From NCBI RefSeq assembly GCF_017776525.1, contig NZ_JACVEW010000013.1, positions 1 through 64,000 on the forward strand: DNA of 64,000 bases. The letters run 5' to 3'. Each line of letters opens with the position of its first letter. The first letter of the stretch is position 1. Below the pieces are notes generated by a model. It did not search any database, was not told the origin of the DNA, and saw nothing but the letters and a program-made list of their open reading frames with translations. This stretch comes from Marinobacterium alkalitolerans (GTDB lineage: Bacteria; Pseudomonadota; Gammaproteobacteria; Pseudomonadales; Balneatricaceae). The translations under genes and the position numbers were made by a program. Shown here piece by piece: positions 16,479-26,220 of this stretch.

Positions 16479-17909
16479 TCAGGCCGCCTGCGCAGAAGGT
16501 TCAGCTGCCTTGACGGAGCTGCCGCTGCGAACGGTCTGCCAAACGTTGAAGGCCATCAGCAGCATACCGGTCAGGAAGAACATGCCGCCGATCCAGCGAA
16601 CCAGGTAACCCGGGTGGCTGGCTTCAAGCGCTTCGACGAAGCTGTAGGTCAGGGTGCCGTCTTCGTTGACTGCGCGCCACATCAGACCCTGCAGGATACC
16701 GTTAACCCACATGGAGCAGATGTACAGTACGGTACCGATGGTTGCGAGCCAGAAGTGGGTGTTGATCAGGCCGATGGAGTACATCTGTGCCTTGCCGAAC
16801 AGTTTCGGGATCATGTGGTACACCGCACCGATAGAGATCATGGCAACCCAGCCCAGAGCACCGGCGTGTACGTGACCGACGGTCCAGTCAGTGTTGTGAG
16901 ACAGGGCGTTGACGGTCTTGATGGACATCATCGGGCCTTCGAAAGTGGACATGCCGTAGAAGGACAGGGATACCACCAGGAAGCGCAGGATGGGGTCGGT
17001 GCGCAGCTTGTGCCAAGCGCCGGACAGGGTCATCATGCCGTTGATCATGCCACCCCAGGACGGAGCCAGCAGGATCAGGGACATCACCATGCCGACAGAC
17101 TGAGTCCAGTCCGGCAGAGCAGAGTAGTGCAGGTGGTGACCACCGGCCCACATGTAGGTCGCGATCAGTGCCCAGAAGTGCACGATGGACAGACGGTAGG
17201 AGTAGATCGGACGCTCGGCCTGCTTGGGTACGAAGTAGTACATCATGCCCAGGAAGCCTGCTGTCAGGAAGAAGCCTACCGCGTTATGGCCGTACCACCA
17301 CTGAACCATTGCGTCCACGGTACCCGGGTAAACGGAGTAGGACTTGGTCAGGGTGACAGGCATGGCAACGCTGTTGACGATATGCAGGACTGCAACCGTG
17401 ATGATGAACGCCATGTAGAACCAGTTGCCCACATAGATGTGAGACGTCTTACGGTTCTTGACGGTGCCCAGGAAGACAATGGCGTAGCTGACCCAGACAA
17501 CGGCGATCAGGATGTCGATCGGCCATTCCAGTTCGGCGTACTCCTTGGCGGAGGTCAGGCCGAGCGGGAGGGTGATGGCTGCCGCCAGAATAACTGCTTG
17601 CCAGCCCCAGAATGTGAAAGACGCCAGAGCATCTGAGAACAGTCGGGTCTGACAGGTGCGCTGTACGACATAATAGGATGTCGCAAACAGTGCACAGCCA
17701 CCAAACGCGAAAATGACCGCGTTGGTGTGTAACGGACGAATACGTCCGTAGGTCAACCAGGGGATATCAAAGTTCAGTGCAGGCCACACCAGCTGGGCGG
17801 CGATCAAGACGCCGACGCCCATACCGACGATGCCCCAGACCACCGTCATGATGGCGAACTGGCGCACGACTTTGTAATTGTAAGTCGGGTGTTCAGTTGC
17901 AGTGCTCAT
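16479..17909 (-). CDS. ccoN: Cbb3-type cytochrome c oxidase subunit I (CcoN)
   Basis: The 476-residue catalytic subunit reduces oxygen at a heme b3-CuB site with high affinity. About 12 membrane helices are visible, with the heme-copper histidines in [32 protein letters not shown] and [16 protein letters not shown]. The latter HVH pair is diagnostic. It heads ccoN-O-Q-P. An FNR box lies about 285 bp upstream, so the leader appears long. Confidence 0.97.
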   Translation of the reverse strand: MSTATEHPTYNYKVVRQFAIMTVVWGIVGMGVGVLIAAQLVWPALNFDIPWLTYGRIRPLHTNAVIFAFGGCALFATSYYVVQRTCQTRLFSDALASFTFWGWQAVILAAAITLPLGLTSAKEYAELEWPIDILIAVVWVSYAIVFLGTVKNRKTSHIYVGNWFYMAFIITVAVLHIVNSVAMPVTLTKSYSVYPGTVDAMVQWWYGHNAVGFFLTAGFLGMMYYFVPKQAERPIYSYRLSIVHFWALIATYMWAGGHHLHYSALPDWTQSVGMVMSLILLAPSWGGMINGMMTLSGAWHKLRTDPILRFLVVSLSFYGMSTFEGPMMSIKTVNALSHNTDWTVGHVHAGALGWVAMISIGAVYHMIPKLFGKAQMYSIGLINTHFWLATIGTVLYICSMWVNGILQGLMWRAVNEDGTLTYSFVEALEASHPGYLVRWIGGMFFLTGMLLMAFNVWQTVRSGSSVKAAEPSAQAA

Positions 17910-18193
17910 GTCAGGCTCTCATCAACAAGCTAATAGTAGTAAGAAGAGTTCCACCGGCAATTATCTTGGAATACCCACGTCATTTCAATGAAATGGAACC
18001 TTTTAGTGCGGTTGTTTGTCGCAGGTGTGTTTTTGTCGGAAGAATTGGCAAGAAGTCCGCTGTTGAAAATATAGGGTATTGAATAATAAGGAATTTTATT
18101 TTGAGGTATGGCGCTCTTCGTAGAGTTTAGAGATGCCGTGCGGGTGAAAAATTGCTTTTTATCCGGTGTTCTTCGCGCGATTTACCGCTTTGC

Positions 18194-18207
18194 TTGATAT
18201 GGATCAA
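18194..18207. promoter_or_regulatory. Perfect FNR/Anr box upstream of ccoNOQP
   Basis: TTGAT-ATGG-ATCAA is an exact FNR palindrome. Activation of the cco operon is expected from Pseudomonas and Rhizobium precedents. At class II spacing the predicted -10 is poor (GAACAC); the nearest better hexamer (ATAAAA at 18157-18162, minus) would put the box near -50. Confidence 0.75.
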
Positions 18208-18254
18208 GGAGGCATTTTTGGCTGATTTATGACCACCCTAATCCTTTTGGGCTG

Positions 18255-18283
18255 TTGTTATTAGACTAAGGGCTTACTATAGT
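18255..18283 (+). promoter_or_regulatory. Sigma-70 promoter of rlmM
   Basis: TTGTTA (18255-18260), 17 bp, TATAGT (18278-18283) lies 25 bases before the rlmM ATG, which has a GGGAGG ribosome site. Confidence 0.6.
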
Positions 18284-18308
18284 TGCGCGCCATTGATCGG
18301 GAGGCTGT

Positions 18309-19391
18309 ATGAGTGATTTGAATACTGTTTTGTTGCACTGCCGCGGTGGCTTTGAAAAGGAATGTGCGGCGGAGATTGTGGCGCGCAGTGCCGAGCAAGG
18401 GGTATTCGGCTATCCCCAGTTTGAAGCCGGGCAGGCGTATGTGCTGTTTCATTGTCACGCGCCCGGCGGTGCTGAAGAGCTGGTCACTCGCTTGCGGTTT
18501 GAGCGCCTGATTTTTGCGCGCCAATGGTGTGCCTGTCTGCCTCTCGTCTCCGGTCTGTCCAAACGGGATCGGATAACCCCTCTGCTGGAGCAGTGTCGCC
18601 AGTTGCCTCAGGCGGCAGAATTGATGGTGGAAGTGGCGGATACCACCGAAGGGCGGGAGTTGCAGGGTTTTGCCCGCAAGTTCGGTTCAGCCCTGTCCCA
18701 GGCGTTGCGGCAGGAGGAAATCCTGCTGCCCCGCAAGCAGAAGTCGGACTGGCGCATGCACCTGTTTGTAATCGATGGTCAGACGCTTTGGCTGGGCGCC
18801 GCGCCCGCCAGAAACAGCTCCCCGCTGCCGATGGGTATTCGCCGTCTCAAGTTTCCCCATCATGCACCCAGCCGTTCCACGCTGAAGCTTGAGGAGGCCT
18901 GGCTGCACTTCCTTTCTGCAGGGCGTCAAAAAAGACTGCTGGCGCCCGGCATGACAGCTGTTGATCTGGGTGCCGCCCCGGGAGGGTGGACCTGGCAGCT
19001 GGTCAAGCATCACATGCGTGTGACGGCGGTCGATAATGGCCCGATGGACGAAGCGTTGATGGAGTCCGGCCAGGTCGAACACCGTCAGGAAGACGCTTTC
19101 ACGTTTGTGCCGCCCAAGCCAGTTGACTGGCTGGTGTGTGATATCGTCGACAAGCCTGCCCGGGTTACGGAGTTGATGTTGCGCTGGGCGCTTTCAGGCT
19201 GGTGCAAACAGGCGATGTTCAACCTCAAGCTGCCGATGAAGAAACGTTTTGACGAGGTTGAACACTGTCTGCAGCATCTGGAAGCGGCCTTGCACGAGGC
19301 GGGAGTTGAGTATCGCCTGAGGGCGCGACAGCTCTACCATGACCGCGAAGAGATTACCTGCTGGCTGTCCCTGAGTGAGCCGGGTCAGTGA
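18309..19391 (+). CDS. rlmM: 23S rRNA (cytidine-2498-2'-O)-methyltransferase
   Basis: A 360-residue enzyme that methylates the 2'-O of C2498 in 23S rRNA using SAM. The N-terminal half contains a THUMP domain. The C-terminal Rossmann methyltransferase has the SAM loop DLGAAPGGWTWQLV, the D of VCDIVDKP and a late K in FNLKLPMKKR, consistent with the K-D-K-E tetrad. GGGAGG precedes the ATG. The stop overlaps that of the convergent ABM gene by seven bases. Confidence 0.95.
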   Translation: MSDLNTVLLHCRGGFEKECAAEIVARSAEQGVFGYPQFEAGQAYVLFHCHAPGGAEELVTRLRFERLIFARQWCACLPLVSGLSKRDRITPLLEQCRQLPQAAELMVEVADTTEGRELQGFARKFGSALSQALRQEEILLPRKQKSDWRMHLFVIDGQTLWLGAAPARNSSPLPMGIRRLKFPHHAPSRSTLKLEEAWLHFLSAGRQKRLLAPGMTAVDLGAAPGGWTWQLVKHHMRVTAVDNGPMDEALMESGQVEHRQEDAFTFVPPKPVDWLVCDIVDKPARVTELMLRWALSGWCKQAMFNLKLPMKKRFDEVEHCLQHLEAALHEAGVEYRLRARQLYHDREEITCWLSLSEPGQ

Positions 19392-19666
19392 CTGAACACG
19401 GTCACCTTTTCCTCCGTTTCCAGCATCAGGTTGATCTGATCCATCATGGCGCGCCGTTCCTCTGAGCCGGCCCAGCGCTGCCAGTCGCTCTCGTTGCGAT
19501 AGGTCGCTAGTACCACGCGATGATTGGGGTCGGCGGTGTTATGGAGCGCCTCGCCCGAGATGAAACCGGGGAAATGCATGGCTGCCTGCAGTGTTTCACG
19601 CGCAATGCGGTCGTAATGCTCACTTAGCTCGGATGCTACATGTCGCTCAATCAGAACACGAATCAT
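19385..19666 (-). CDS. Antibiotic biosynthesis monooxygenase (ABM) domain protein
   Basis: A 93-residue single-domain protein with the ferredoxin-like ABM fold: IRVLIERHVASELSEHYD at the start, PGFISGEALHN in the middle and SDWQRWAGSEERRA near the end. Such proteins include quinol monooxygenases and heme-degrading enzymes; the conserved pattern alone does not assign a reaction. It is transcribed alone, convergent with rlmM. Confidence 0.8.
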   Translation of the reverse strand: MIRVLIERHVASELSEHYDRIARETLQAAMHFPGFISGEALHNTADPNHRVVLATYRNESDWQRWAGSEERRAMMDQINLMLETEEKVTVFSH

Positions 19667-19786
19667 CGGCTTACTCCTTGAGTGATGGTCTTTATATCAG
19701 GATAATCGCTACTCGTGCCGGCGCAAGCCCGTTTCGGCATGGGGCGGCTACGGGCTGCATGTATTTACAGGAATTGTGCGTTATCC

Positions 19787-20029
19787 ATGAAACAGACTGT
19801 TGACCATGAACTGGATGCAACCGGACTGCTGTGCCCGGAGCCGGTAATGCTGCTTCACAACAAAGTGCGTGAAATGGCGGCGGGTGAGTTGCTTAAGGTC
19901 CTGGCGACCGACCCGTCCACTCAGCGCGATATTCCGAAGTTCTGTACTTTCCTCGGTCACTCTCTTCAGCATCAGGAAGTGATGGAGGGGGATATTTATG
20001 TATACGTGATCGAAAAAGGGGCTGACTGA
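19787..20029 (+). CDS. tusA: Sulfurtransferase TusA
   Basis: An 80-residue cytoplasmic sulfur carrier. The active cysteine is in [13 protein letters not shown], the TusA signature CPxP. TusA passes persulfide sulfur from IscS to the TusBCD-E relay for 2-thiouridine in tRNA. I start at the ATG at 19787; the frame is open upstream but without a good site. Its TGA directly abuts the GTG of the next gene. Confidence 0.92.
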   Translation: MKQTVDHELDATGLLCPEPVMLLHNKVREMAAGELLKVLATDPSTQRDIPKFCTFLGHSLQHQEVMEGDIYVYVIEKGAD

Positions 20030-20596
20030 GTGTCGGATCTTGATGAGATGCAGCAGGATGTTGAGGCACTGCTGCAGGAATGTGAAAAACGCCTGTCCGC
20101 AGTCGAGCAGCGCAGTCAGGCATCTAACCGAACAACAGAGAGTCAAAAAGTGAACGAAAACGCCACTGGCAAGAATCGCTCTAAAAACCGTGCTGCCAAC
20201 CAGGCGGCTCTGGACCAGCTGATTGAAGCCTACCCACAGACGTTCAGTCGTGACAATGTGCGCCCCCTCAAGATCGGAATTCAGGAAGATCTGATTGCAG
20301 ATGAAAAGCTGGCGCGCAACCGCATCAAGCGGGCACTGGCGACCTATGTCCGCTCGATCGCCTACCTCAAGTCGGTTCAGGAAGGTGTTGATCGGGTCGA
20401 TCTGAAGGGCGAGGCCAGTGGTCAGGTGACAGCCGGGGAGGCGGAGCATGCCGCCGCGCGCCTGAAAGAGATTCGTGATCAGCGTCGGCAGCGCCAGCAG
20501 GAAGAGCGTCGTCAGGAGCGTGAGAGTCGCCAGAAGCAGAAAGAAGAGCGCCTGAGCCGCAAGCTGGAAGCGCTGGTGAACAAAAAGGGCCGCTGA
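20030..20596 (+). CDS. proQ: ProQ/FinO family RNA chaperone
   Basis: A 188-residue protein with an N-terminal coiled segment, a FinO/ProQ domain (about residues 58-125: LIEAYPQTFSRDNVRPLKIGI and RIKRALATYVRSIAYL) and a basic C-terminal coiled tail rich in Arg, Gln and Glu. ProQ proteins bind structured small RNAs and mRNA 3' ends. The GTG start begins the base after the tusA stop, implying coupled translation. The symbol is by family and not proof of orthology with E. coli proQ. Confidence 0.88.
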   Translation: MSDLDEMQQDVEALLQECEKRLSAVEQRSQASNRTTESQKVNENATGKNRSKNRAANQAALDQLIEAYPQTFSRDNVRPLKIGIQEDLIADEKLARNRIKRALATYVRSIAYLKSVQEGVDRVDLKGEASGQVTAGEAEHAAARLKEIRDQRRQRQQEERRQERESRQKQKEERLSRKLEALVNKKGR

Positions 20597-20662
20597 TACT
20601 CGCCTTGAAAAACGTGACGGTTGCCTCCAACTTGAATAAGAGTTCAGTTGTGAGGTTCCGTC

Positions 20663-21097
20663 ATGTCCAACCCCGTACATATCTCCTGCCGAAGTTGTCT
20701 TGCCACCAATCGTGTACCTGAGGCGAGGCTCTCCGCTGCACCTGTCTGTGGCCGCTGTCGCAAACCGCTTTTTTCAGGGGCTGCCGTCGAAGTGGATGAG
20801 TCTGGATTTCAGCGTCTGATCAATAATACCGACCTGCCGGTTGTGATTGATTTCTGGGCTGAATGGTGTGGTCCCTGCAAAATGATGGCGCCGGTTTTTC
20901 AGCAGGCAGCCCGGGAGCTGGAGCCTGACTGCCTGTTGGTGAAGGTCAATACCGAACAGGCCCCATCACTGGCCAATCAGTTTCAGATCCGCAGTATTCC
21001 CACGCTGATGATCATGCATCAGGGGCGTGAGGTGAGTCGCCAGGCGGGCGCCATGAATCTGACCAGCCTGGTCAACTGGGTCCGGTCAGTGATCTGA
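20663..21097 (+). CDS. trxC: Thioredoxin TrxC (thioredoxin 2)
   Basis: A 144-residue disulfide reductase with the N-terminal zinc site typical of thioredoxin 2 (CRSCLATNR and CGRCRKPL, two CxxC pairs) and the catalytic motif WAEWCGPCKMM. It follows proQ after 66 bases. The 3' end overlaps that of convergent lapD by 12 bases. Confidence 0.94.
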   Translation: MSNPVHISCRSCLATNRVPEARLSAAPVCGRCRKPLFSGAAVEVDESGFQRLINNTDLPVVIDFWAEWCGPCKMMAPVFQQAARELEPDCLLVKVNTEQAPSLANQFQIRSIPTLMIMHQGREVSRQAGAMNLTSLVNWVRSVI

Positions 21098-23044
21098 GTC
21101 ACTGCCCAGTGCACAGGGTTGCCCGTGCAGGTAGCCCTGTGTCCCGTCGATTTTCATCTCAATGAGCTTGCCGCGTTGGGCTTCGCGTTCGACGTGTTCG
21201 GCATAGGCCCGAATTTCAAGGCTGTGTGCCACGCTGATCAGACTGCTGACGAAAAAGCTGTCTTCATCACTGCTATCGAGCTGACGCACCAGAGAGCCAT
21301 CAATCTTGAGATAGTCAGGCTTGAGTGCATACAGGTAGCTGAAGCCGTTCGGGTGGGTGCCGAAGTTGTCGACCCCGAATGTCACATCAAGGGCCTTGAG
21401 CGAATTGCGCAGGGACTGAATCGCATCAAGGCGTGTCAGAATGGCGGTCTCGTTCACTTCAATTGACAGGCGGCTGCGGGCAGGGCTTTGCTCGAGTACC
21501 CGGAGCAGCCAGTCGACAAATTCCTTCTGGCTCAGCGTCTGGTTGGCCAGGTTAACCGACAGGGACAGGTTGGTGTCCGACTGGCGCAAGTAGGTCAAGG
21601 CGCGCTCGATCACGAGGCGGTCAATCAGCGGTAGCAGGTCAAGGTCGCGTGCTACGCCGAGGAACTCGCCCGCGTTACAGGGCTCATTTTCCTGGTTCAG
21701 AATGCGGGCAAACACTTCTGCATGTACAGGGACATTGTCCTGTCCCACGAGCGTCTGCTGCTGAAGGAAGATCTGGCCGTTGCTGATGGCGTTGGCCACA
21801 TGTTCCTGCCACTGCTCAGACCAGCCCCGTTGTGCCTTGTGCTGGCTGAAGAAGGCGATGGGGCGCTTTTCTTGTTCGGCATCGTCTGCGGCCATACGTG
21901 CCTGAGACACCAGTGTTTCGGTGCTGTCATGGTTGTCCTGGCTGCTGATGCCGAGGCAGACAATGCGCGTTTCGCTCGGTGTATGCTCCAGCTGGTGGAA
22001 GAGAGCGTCAATCTGCTCTATCAGGGGTTCAAGGGTCTGCTGCCACTGGTCCCGGGTTCGGCGGCGGGCGAGCAGCACCAGTTCGGCGCCACCCAGGCGG
22101 CCGGTCACATGGAAGCCCAGCTGTTTGCCCAGTTCGTCCAGCAGCTTGGCGCTGGTCTGAATCAGGTGGTTGGTAGCGTCTTCACCCAGAGACTTGTTCA
22201 GCCCCTGCAGATCGATCAGGCGCAGAATAATCAGTGAGGCCGGGCCAAAGTCCTGACGGTATTCCAAATGCTCATTCAGCTGGGTCAGGGTCGCACGACG
22301 GTTGTTCAGTCCTGTCAGACTGTCGCGGTAGGCTGCGGCACGCAGCGACTCGATATTGCGATTCTGTTCGTTGAACATGTTTTCGACCTGTCGAACCATG
22401 AGGTTCATGGCCGTTACGACGCGACGCAGCTCACGTGTTTTGGGCAGTTTGGGCTGCTCAATGTACTCGCGTCGCGCCAGTGCCATGGCCTGGTGCTCGA
22501 CGCCGCGCAGCGGGCTGAGCAGAATGCGCAACAGACCCGACAGCAACAGTGCTGCCAGCAGGGAGAGGATGGCGGACAATACCAGTGCATTGCGCACGCC
22601 CTCCCAGAGCTGTTCATAGGCATAGCCGGCCCGGCTGCGGATATGGATGCTGCCCACCTGTTGCCAGCTGTAGGCGATCTGGCGTGTCTTGGTCGGCGGG
22701 GTAATGTCGATCAGGTGCATGAACCAGGCGGGGGCCTGAATCGGCGTTTCACTGGTGTATTCCTTGCGATACATGGGGTCGCCGGATGCGTCCAGAACGT
22801 CAATCTGCTGATAAAAGCCGCTGTCAAAGATGGCATTGACCGCCGTTTCAACGGTGGCGACATCCCCTTGCTGCATGTAGGGAGCAAGGTAAAGACCCAG
22901 ATGGGTCGCACCGTCTTCCGCATGGGATTCCAGCTGGGTGACGAGCGTGTTGCGTGAGCTGTCAGACAGGATGTACAGCGTACTGACTGCCAGGCCGAGT
23001 ATGACGGCAATAACGGTGGCAATGATCTGGTTGGTCAAAGACAT
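21086..23044 (-). CDS. lapD: Cyclic di-GMP receptor LapD
   Basis: This 652-residue inner-membrane receptor has a periplasmic LapD/MoxY-type domain between two helices (about residues 8-28 and 150-172), a HAMP segment, and degenerate GGDEF and EAL domains. GGDEF reads GGAEL and EAL reads AEVF, so it should bind rather than make or break c-di-GMP. When bound, LapD sequesters LapG and keeps a surface adhesin attached. It lies three bases after lapG. No adhesin gene lies in this window. Confidence 0.92.
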   Translation of the reverse strand: MSLTNQIIATVIAVILGLAVSTLYILSDSSRNTLVTQLESHAEDGATHLGLYLAPYMQQGDVATVETAVNAIFDSGFYQQIDVLDASGDPMYRKEYTSETPIQAPAWFMHLIDITPPTKTRQIAYSWQQVGSIHIRSRAGYAYEQLWEGVRNALVLSAILSLLAALLLSGLLRILLSPLRGVEHQAMALARREYIEQPKLPKTRELRRVVTAMNLMVRQVENMFNEQNRNIESLRAAAYRDSLTGLNNRRATLTQLNEHLEYRQDFGPASLIILRLIDLQGLNKSLGEDATNHLIQTSAKLLDELGKQLGFHVTGRLGGAELVLLARRRTRDQWQQTLEPLIEQIDALFHQLEHTPSETRIVCLGISSQDNHDSTETLVSQARMAADDAEQEKRPIAFFSQHKAQRGWSEQWQEHVANAISNGQIFLQQQTLVGQDNVPVHAEVFARILNQENEPCNAGEFLGVARDLDLLPLIDRLVIERALTYLRQSDTNLSLSVNLANQTLSQKEFVDWLLRVLEQSPARSRLSIEVNETAILTRLDAIQSLRNSLKALDVTFGVDNFGTHPNGFSYLYALKPDYLKIDGSLVRQLDSSDEDSFFVSSLISVAHSLEIRAYAEHVEREAQRGKLIEMKIDGTQGYLHGQPCALGSDSDH

Positions 23045-23047
23045 CGG

Positions 23048-23791
23048 TCAGGGCTCCTGTGACTGACTCAGGTTCACATCATTTTGCTGGATACGGTCTC
23101 TCAACTTCACCCAGGGGGCGAGCCGGTCAGATGTGCCGACCAGCTCTGCGCGGCGCCCACGCTTGCTTAACCAGAGGCTGTCGCCGTTGAAAGTATAGAC
23201 GTGCAAAAGGTCAGGTCTTTCATTGGCTGGACGTATGTCGCCGATCAGGTTATCCAGCACCAGCGGCATGGATTGCGGGGTGTCGTAGTAAGTGAGCACC
23301 ATGTGCGCCTGGTTGAGCTCCAGAGCCTTGACATAGGCCAGGCTCATTTTTTCGTCGGCAACACCGAGCGCTCTCAGGGTGTAATACTTGGCGATGGAGA
23401 AGTCTTCACAATCACCGCCATTACTGATCAGGAATTCAACGGGTGTGGCCCAGTAATCCTTTTTTTTCCAGTGCACGATATCATCCAGAAATCGTACCTG
23501 GTTGAAAAAACGGTTCACGCGCTTGAGCTTCTCATGTTCGGGCAGGTTGGCGCTTTCCCGGATCAGGCGTTGCCAGGCGTCCAGACGTTTGGCCGCCTGA
23601 TCGCCGTAGAGGCGACGGTATTCTTCAATGCGTGCGGAGCTGAGCTTGACGGCACGGGAGTCGTCGGCCAGTACACTGTACATGCCGCCTGCAAACAGGA
23701 GCACGAGCAGTGCCAGGACGCCTGTTTTAAGCGAGATGTGTGAAAGGTTCCGGCCGGACAAAGCATTACTCCGTGTCTCTTTTCGGGACAT
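23048..23791 (-). CDS. lapG: Periplasmic cysteine protease LapG
   Basis: A 247-residue bacterial transglutaminase-like cysteine proteinase with an N-terminal membrane or signal segment. The catalytic triad is visible as Cys128 (NGGDCEDFS), His163 (QAHMVLTYY) and Asp180 (LVLDNLIGD), as in Pseudomonas LapG. It cleaves RTX-type adhesins at a di-alanine site to release biofilm cells. The operon order lapG-lapD is conserved. Confidence 0.93.
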   Translation of the reverse strand: MSRKETRSNALSGRNLSHISLKTGVLALLVLLFAGGMYSVLADDSRAVKLSSARIEEYRRLYGDQAAKRLDAWQRLIRESANLPEHEKLKRVNRFFNQVRFLDDIVHWKKKDYWATPVEFLISNGGDCEDFSIAKYYTLRALGVADEKMSLAYVKALELNQAHMVLTYYDTPQSMPLVLDNLIGDIRPANERPDLLHVYTFNGDSLWLSKRGRRAELVGTSDRLAPWVKLRDRIQQNDVNLSQSQEP

Positions 23792-23819
23792 GATGAGTCA
23801 AAAGGCCGGACGACTCAAG

Positions 23820-24875
23820 TCAAGCCGAGGGCATCATGCCGCATTGTGACAGCAGGGTTTGCCAGGCCCGGGTATGTCGGTCACGCGCGGCAATATAGCG
23901 CGCCCAGAGACTGTCCTCGGTAAAGAGAGTCTGGTCGAAGTAGTCCTGTACTGCCGGTGTGGCGGGTACGTTGTCCAGCAGTTCACGCCAATAATAGCGC
24001 CACTGCTGACCGCTGCGATCAACCGACGACATCCAGGGCTGTAATTCGCCGGCGTAGTATTTCTGGAATACATTGCGCACGATATTGGCCTGCGGGGTGG
24101 GGCGTTTATTGAAGCACAGTGGACGTCTTTCGAGGCGTGCTTCTATGGCGGTGGCGGTTTGCTCCAGAGTTTGTGTCAGGTAGCTGAGGCTGCGCAACCA
24201 GGCTGAACCAAAGTGTGTGCGATAGATACGTTCATAATCCTGCTCCAGCCCTTCAATGTCTTCAGGCTTGGACCATTCGGTACGTGCGGTCAGGCCGGAC
24301 AGGTAAACCAGTCGTTCAAGGGCCGGTTTGAGGTTTGAAAACCGTGCGAGATCTGGCATGTCCGCGGGTGGCTGACCCAGGGCAAACTGCGCTTCAATTT
24401 CATCCGCGTTGAAGACAGCGTTACTCATGACGCGGGGAAGGGTGCGCGTCTTGAACGCTTCGATTGTCTGCAGTCTGTCGAGCAACGCCAGTTGATCCTC
24501 ATCCAGTGCAGCGGGAGCGTTTTGTAGTTTGTCTATGCACTGGCGCAGAGGGGGCAGAAAGCGAAATTCATATATCAGTTGCTGTGAGTGACCGGCTAGT
24601 TTGCCAAGTGAGCTGTTGCGTTCGCCGATAAGGCCCAGCAGGTCGCACTGGCGCAGATCCAGCACGTCAATCAGGCCCTCACGCAGGGTCTCCACTGCAA
24701 GCAGTCGGTCACGCTTGGGTGGGTAGGCAGGCAGATTTGATTCGAGGTGGAGTTCGAAGTCCTGTTCGATGGAATTGCTGACCCGTGCGGTGTAATCCTG
24801 TAACCGATCCGTCACCGGGTCCGAATCACAGCCGCTCAGGAGCCACAGGCCGGTCAGCAATATGATGAAGCGCAT
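23820..24875 (-). CDS. DUF3080 family lipoprotein
   Basis: A protein of 351 residues whose N terminus ends in LLSGCDSD, a lipobox, so it is likely an outer-membrane lipoprotein. The rest is largely helical and matches my memory of DUF3080 proteins of gammaproteobacteria, whose function is unknown. I choose the ATG at 24875 over a TTG at 24884 because AGGA lies nine bases before it. It overlaps the 3' end of the MATE gene by 50 bases and precedes lapG. Confidence 0.75.
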   Translation of the reverse strand: MRFIILLTGLWLLSGCDSDPVTDRLQDYTARVSNSIEQDFELHLESNLPAYPPKRDRLLAVETLREGLIDVLDLRQCDLLGLIGERNSSLGKLAGHSQQLIYEFRFLPPLRQCIDKLQNAPAALDEDQLALLDRLQTIEAFKTRTLPRVMSNAVFNADEIEAQFALGQPPADMPDLARFSNLKPALERLVYLSGLTARTEWSKPEDIEGLEQDYERIYRTHFGSAWLRSLSYLTQTLEQTATAIEARLERRPLCFNKRPTPQANIVRNVFQKYYAGELQPWMSSVDRSGQQWRYYWRELLDNVPATPAVQDYFDQTLFTEDSLWARYIAARDRHTRAWQTLLSQCGMMPSA

Positions 24876-26220
24876 GACGTGCAATCCTGATTAGTCTTGT
24901 TCCCAGCAATACGGCACCGGCGCTGAGCCCGATCAACAGTCCCCACCACAGGCCTGCCGCGCCCAGAGGGTCTGTCAGCCAGGCGGTAAAGCCCAGCACA
25001 TACCCGGTTGGCAGCCCAATTAGCCAGTAGGCCACAAACACCATCATCAGCGGAATGGCCGTATCCTTGTAGCCTCTCAAAGCACCGGCGGCACTGACCT
25101 GAAGTGCATCGGAGAACTGGAATACCGCAGCGATGCTGATCAGGGTGACGGCCAGGGTCAGTATGCTTGGGTGTTCGGTATACAGCGCAACAATCTGAGG
25201 CGCCAGCAGAAGTGAAAGTGTACAGCTGAGCAGGGCAATGCACAGCGTAATCAGAATGCCCGTGGAGGCTGCAAAACGGGCTGCGTCCGGCTTGCCTGCC
25301 CCGACCAGTTGCCCCACGCGGATGGTCAGGGCCATGGCGATACTCAGAGGGATCATGAATACCATACCCGTATAGCTGATCGTAATCTGGTTGGCGGCGA
25401 TCACATGTTCGCCTTGAGGTGCCAGTATCAGTGCAAGCACACAGAACATGCTCACTTCTATCAGCAGGGAAACACCGATCGGTACCCCGAGTTTCATCAG
25501 GTCTCGCTGGGTGGCTCTGTCAGGCATCGCCCAGGCGTTGAACAGGCGGGTGGGTCGGAATTGCGCGCTCTGTCGCAGGTAGGCAATGCCGGTGAGCAGC
25601 ATGATCCACATGACCGCTGAGGTTGCGTAGCCGCAGCCAACACCCCCGAGCTCCGGGAAGCCGAACTTGCCGAAGATCAGGATGTAATTCAGGGGAATGT
25701 TGCACAGCACACCCAGGACGGCGATACGCATGACCGGATGCGTTTTGCCAAAGCCCTCGGAATAGCTGCGCACAACCTGATACAGGAGGAAAGCCGGGAA
25801 GCCCCAGCTGACAGCGTTCAGGTAACGTCGGGTGGTGTCATACAGGGCCGGCTCCAGTTGAAGCAGGTCCAGAATGGGCTCGGCGTTACGCAGCAACACG
25901 AAACCGGCAATGCCCAGTACCAGTGCCAGCCAGCAGGCCTGCTGAAAGACGTGGCGCGTTGACTGAACATGGTTGGCCCCCACAAGCTGAGCTACCATGG
26001 GGGTAGTGGCCATCAGTACACCTGCGACCGCCAGGAACAAGGGCAGCCAGAGGCTGCTGCCCAGTGCTATGGCCGCCAGCTCCTGTGGCCCGGCCTGCGC
26101 TGACATCAGGGTATCCACGAAGCTCATGGAGTGCTGGGCCAACTGGGCAATCATGATGGGCCAGCCGAGTCGCAGCAGGTACTGAACTTCAGTCAGGCGT
26201 TGGGGGCTGATAAGAGACAC
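24826..26220 (-). CDS. MATE family multidrug efflux transporter (NorM-like)
   Basis: A 464-residue inner-membrane protein with 12 helices in two homologous halves. WPIMIAQLAQHSMSFVDTLMSA near the start and VGAGKPDAARFA in the second half are NorM-like. It should export cationic drugs or dyes with Na+ or H+. The start is a GTG at 26220 without a clear ribosome site, so the true start is uncertain by some residues. Confidence 0.88.
   Translation of the reverse strand: MSLISPQRLTEVQYLLRLGWPIMIAQLAQHSMSFVDTLMSAQAGPQELAAIALGSSLWLPLFLAVAGVLMATTPMVAQLVGANHVQSTRHVFQQACWLALVLGIAGFVLLRNAEPILDLLQLEPALYDTTRRYLNAVSWGFPAFLLYQVVRSYSEGFGKTHPVMRIAVLGVLCNIPLNYILIFGKFGFPELGGVGCGYATSAVMWIMLLTGIAYLRQSAQFRPTRLFNAWAMPDRATQRDLMKLGVPIGVSLLIEVSMFCVLALILAPQGEHVIAANQITISYTGMVFMIPLSIAMALTIRVGQLVGAGKPDAARFAASTGILITLCIALLSCTLSLLLAPQIVALYTEHPSILTLAVTLISIAAVFQFSDALQVSAAGALRGYKDTAIPLMMVFVAYWLIGLPTGYVLGFTAWLTDPLGAAGLWWGLLIGLSAGAVLLGTRLIRIARHALHHIADRPVAPERL

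Larger units (their letters stand above)
17910..18308. other. Divergent intergenic region between ccoN and rlmM
   Basis: This 399-bp gap is AT-rich. It holds a perfect FNR box (18194-18207), the rlmM promoter (18255-18283) and a short palindrome ATTTCA-ATGAAAT near 17981. The minus strand has several -10-like hexamers between 18060 and 18165, so the ccoN start cannot be fixed. I see no small gene in it. Confidence 0.6.
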
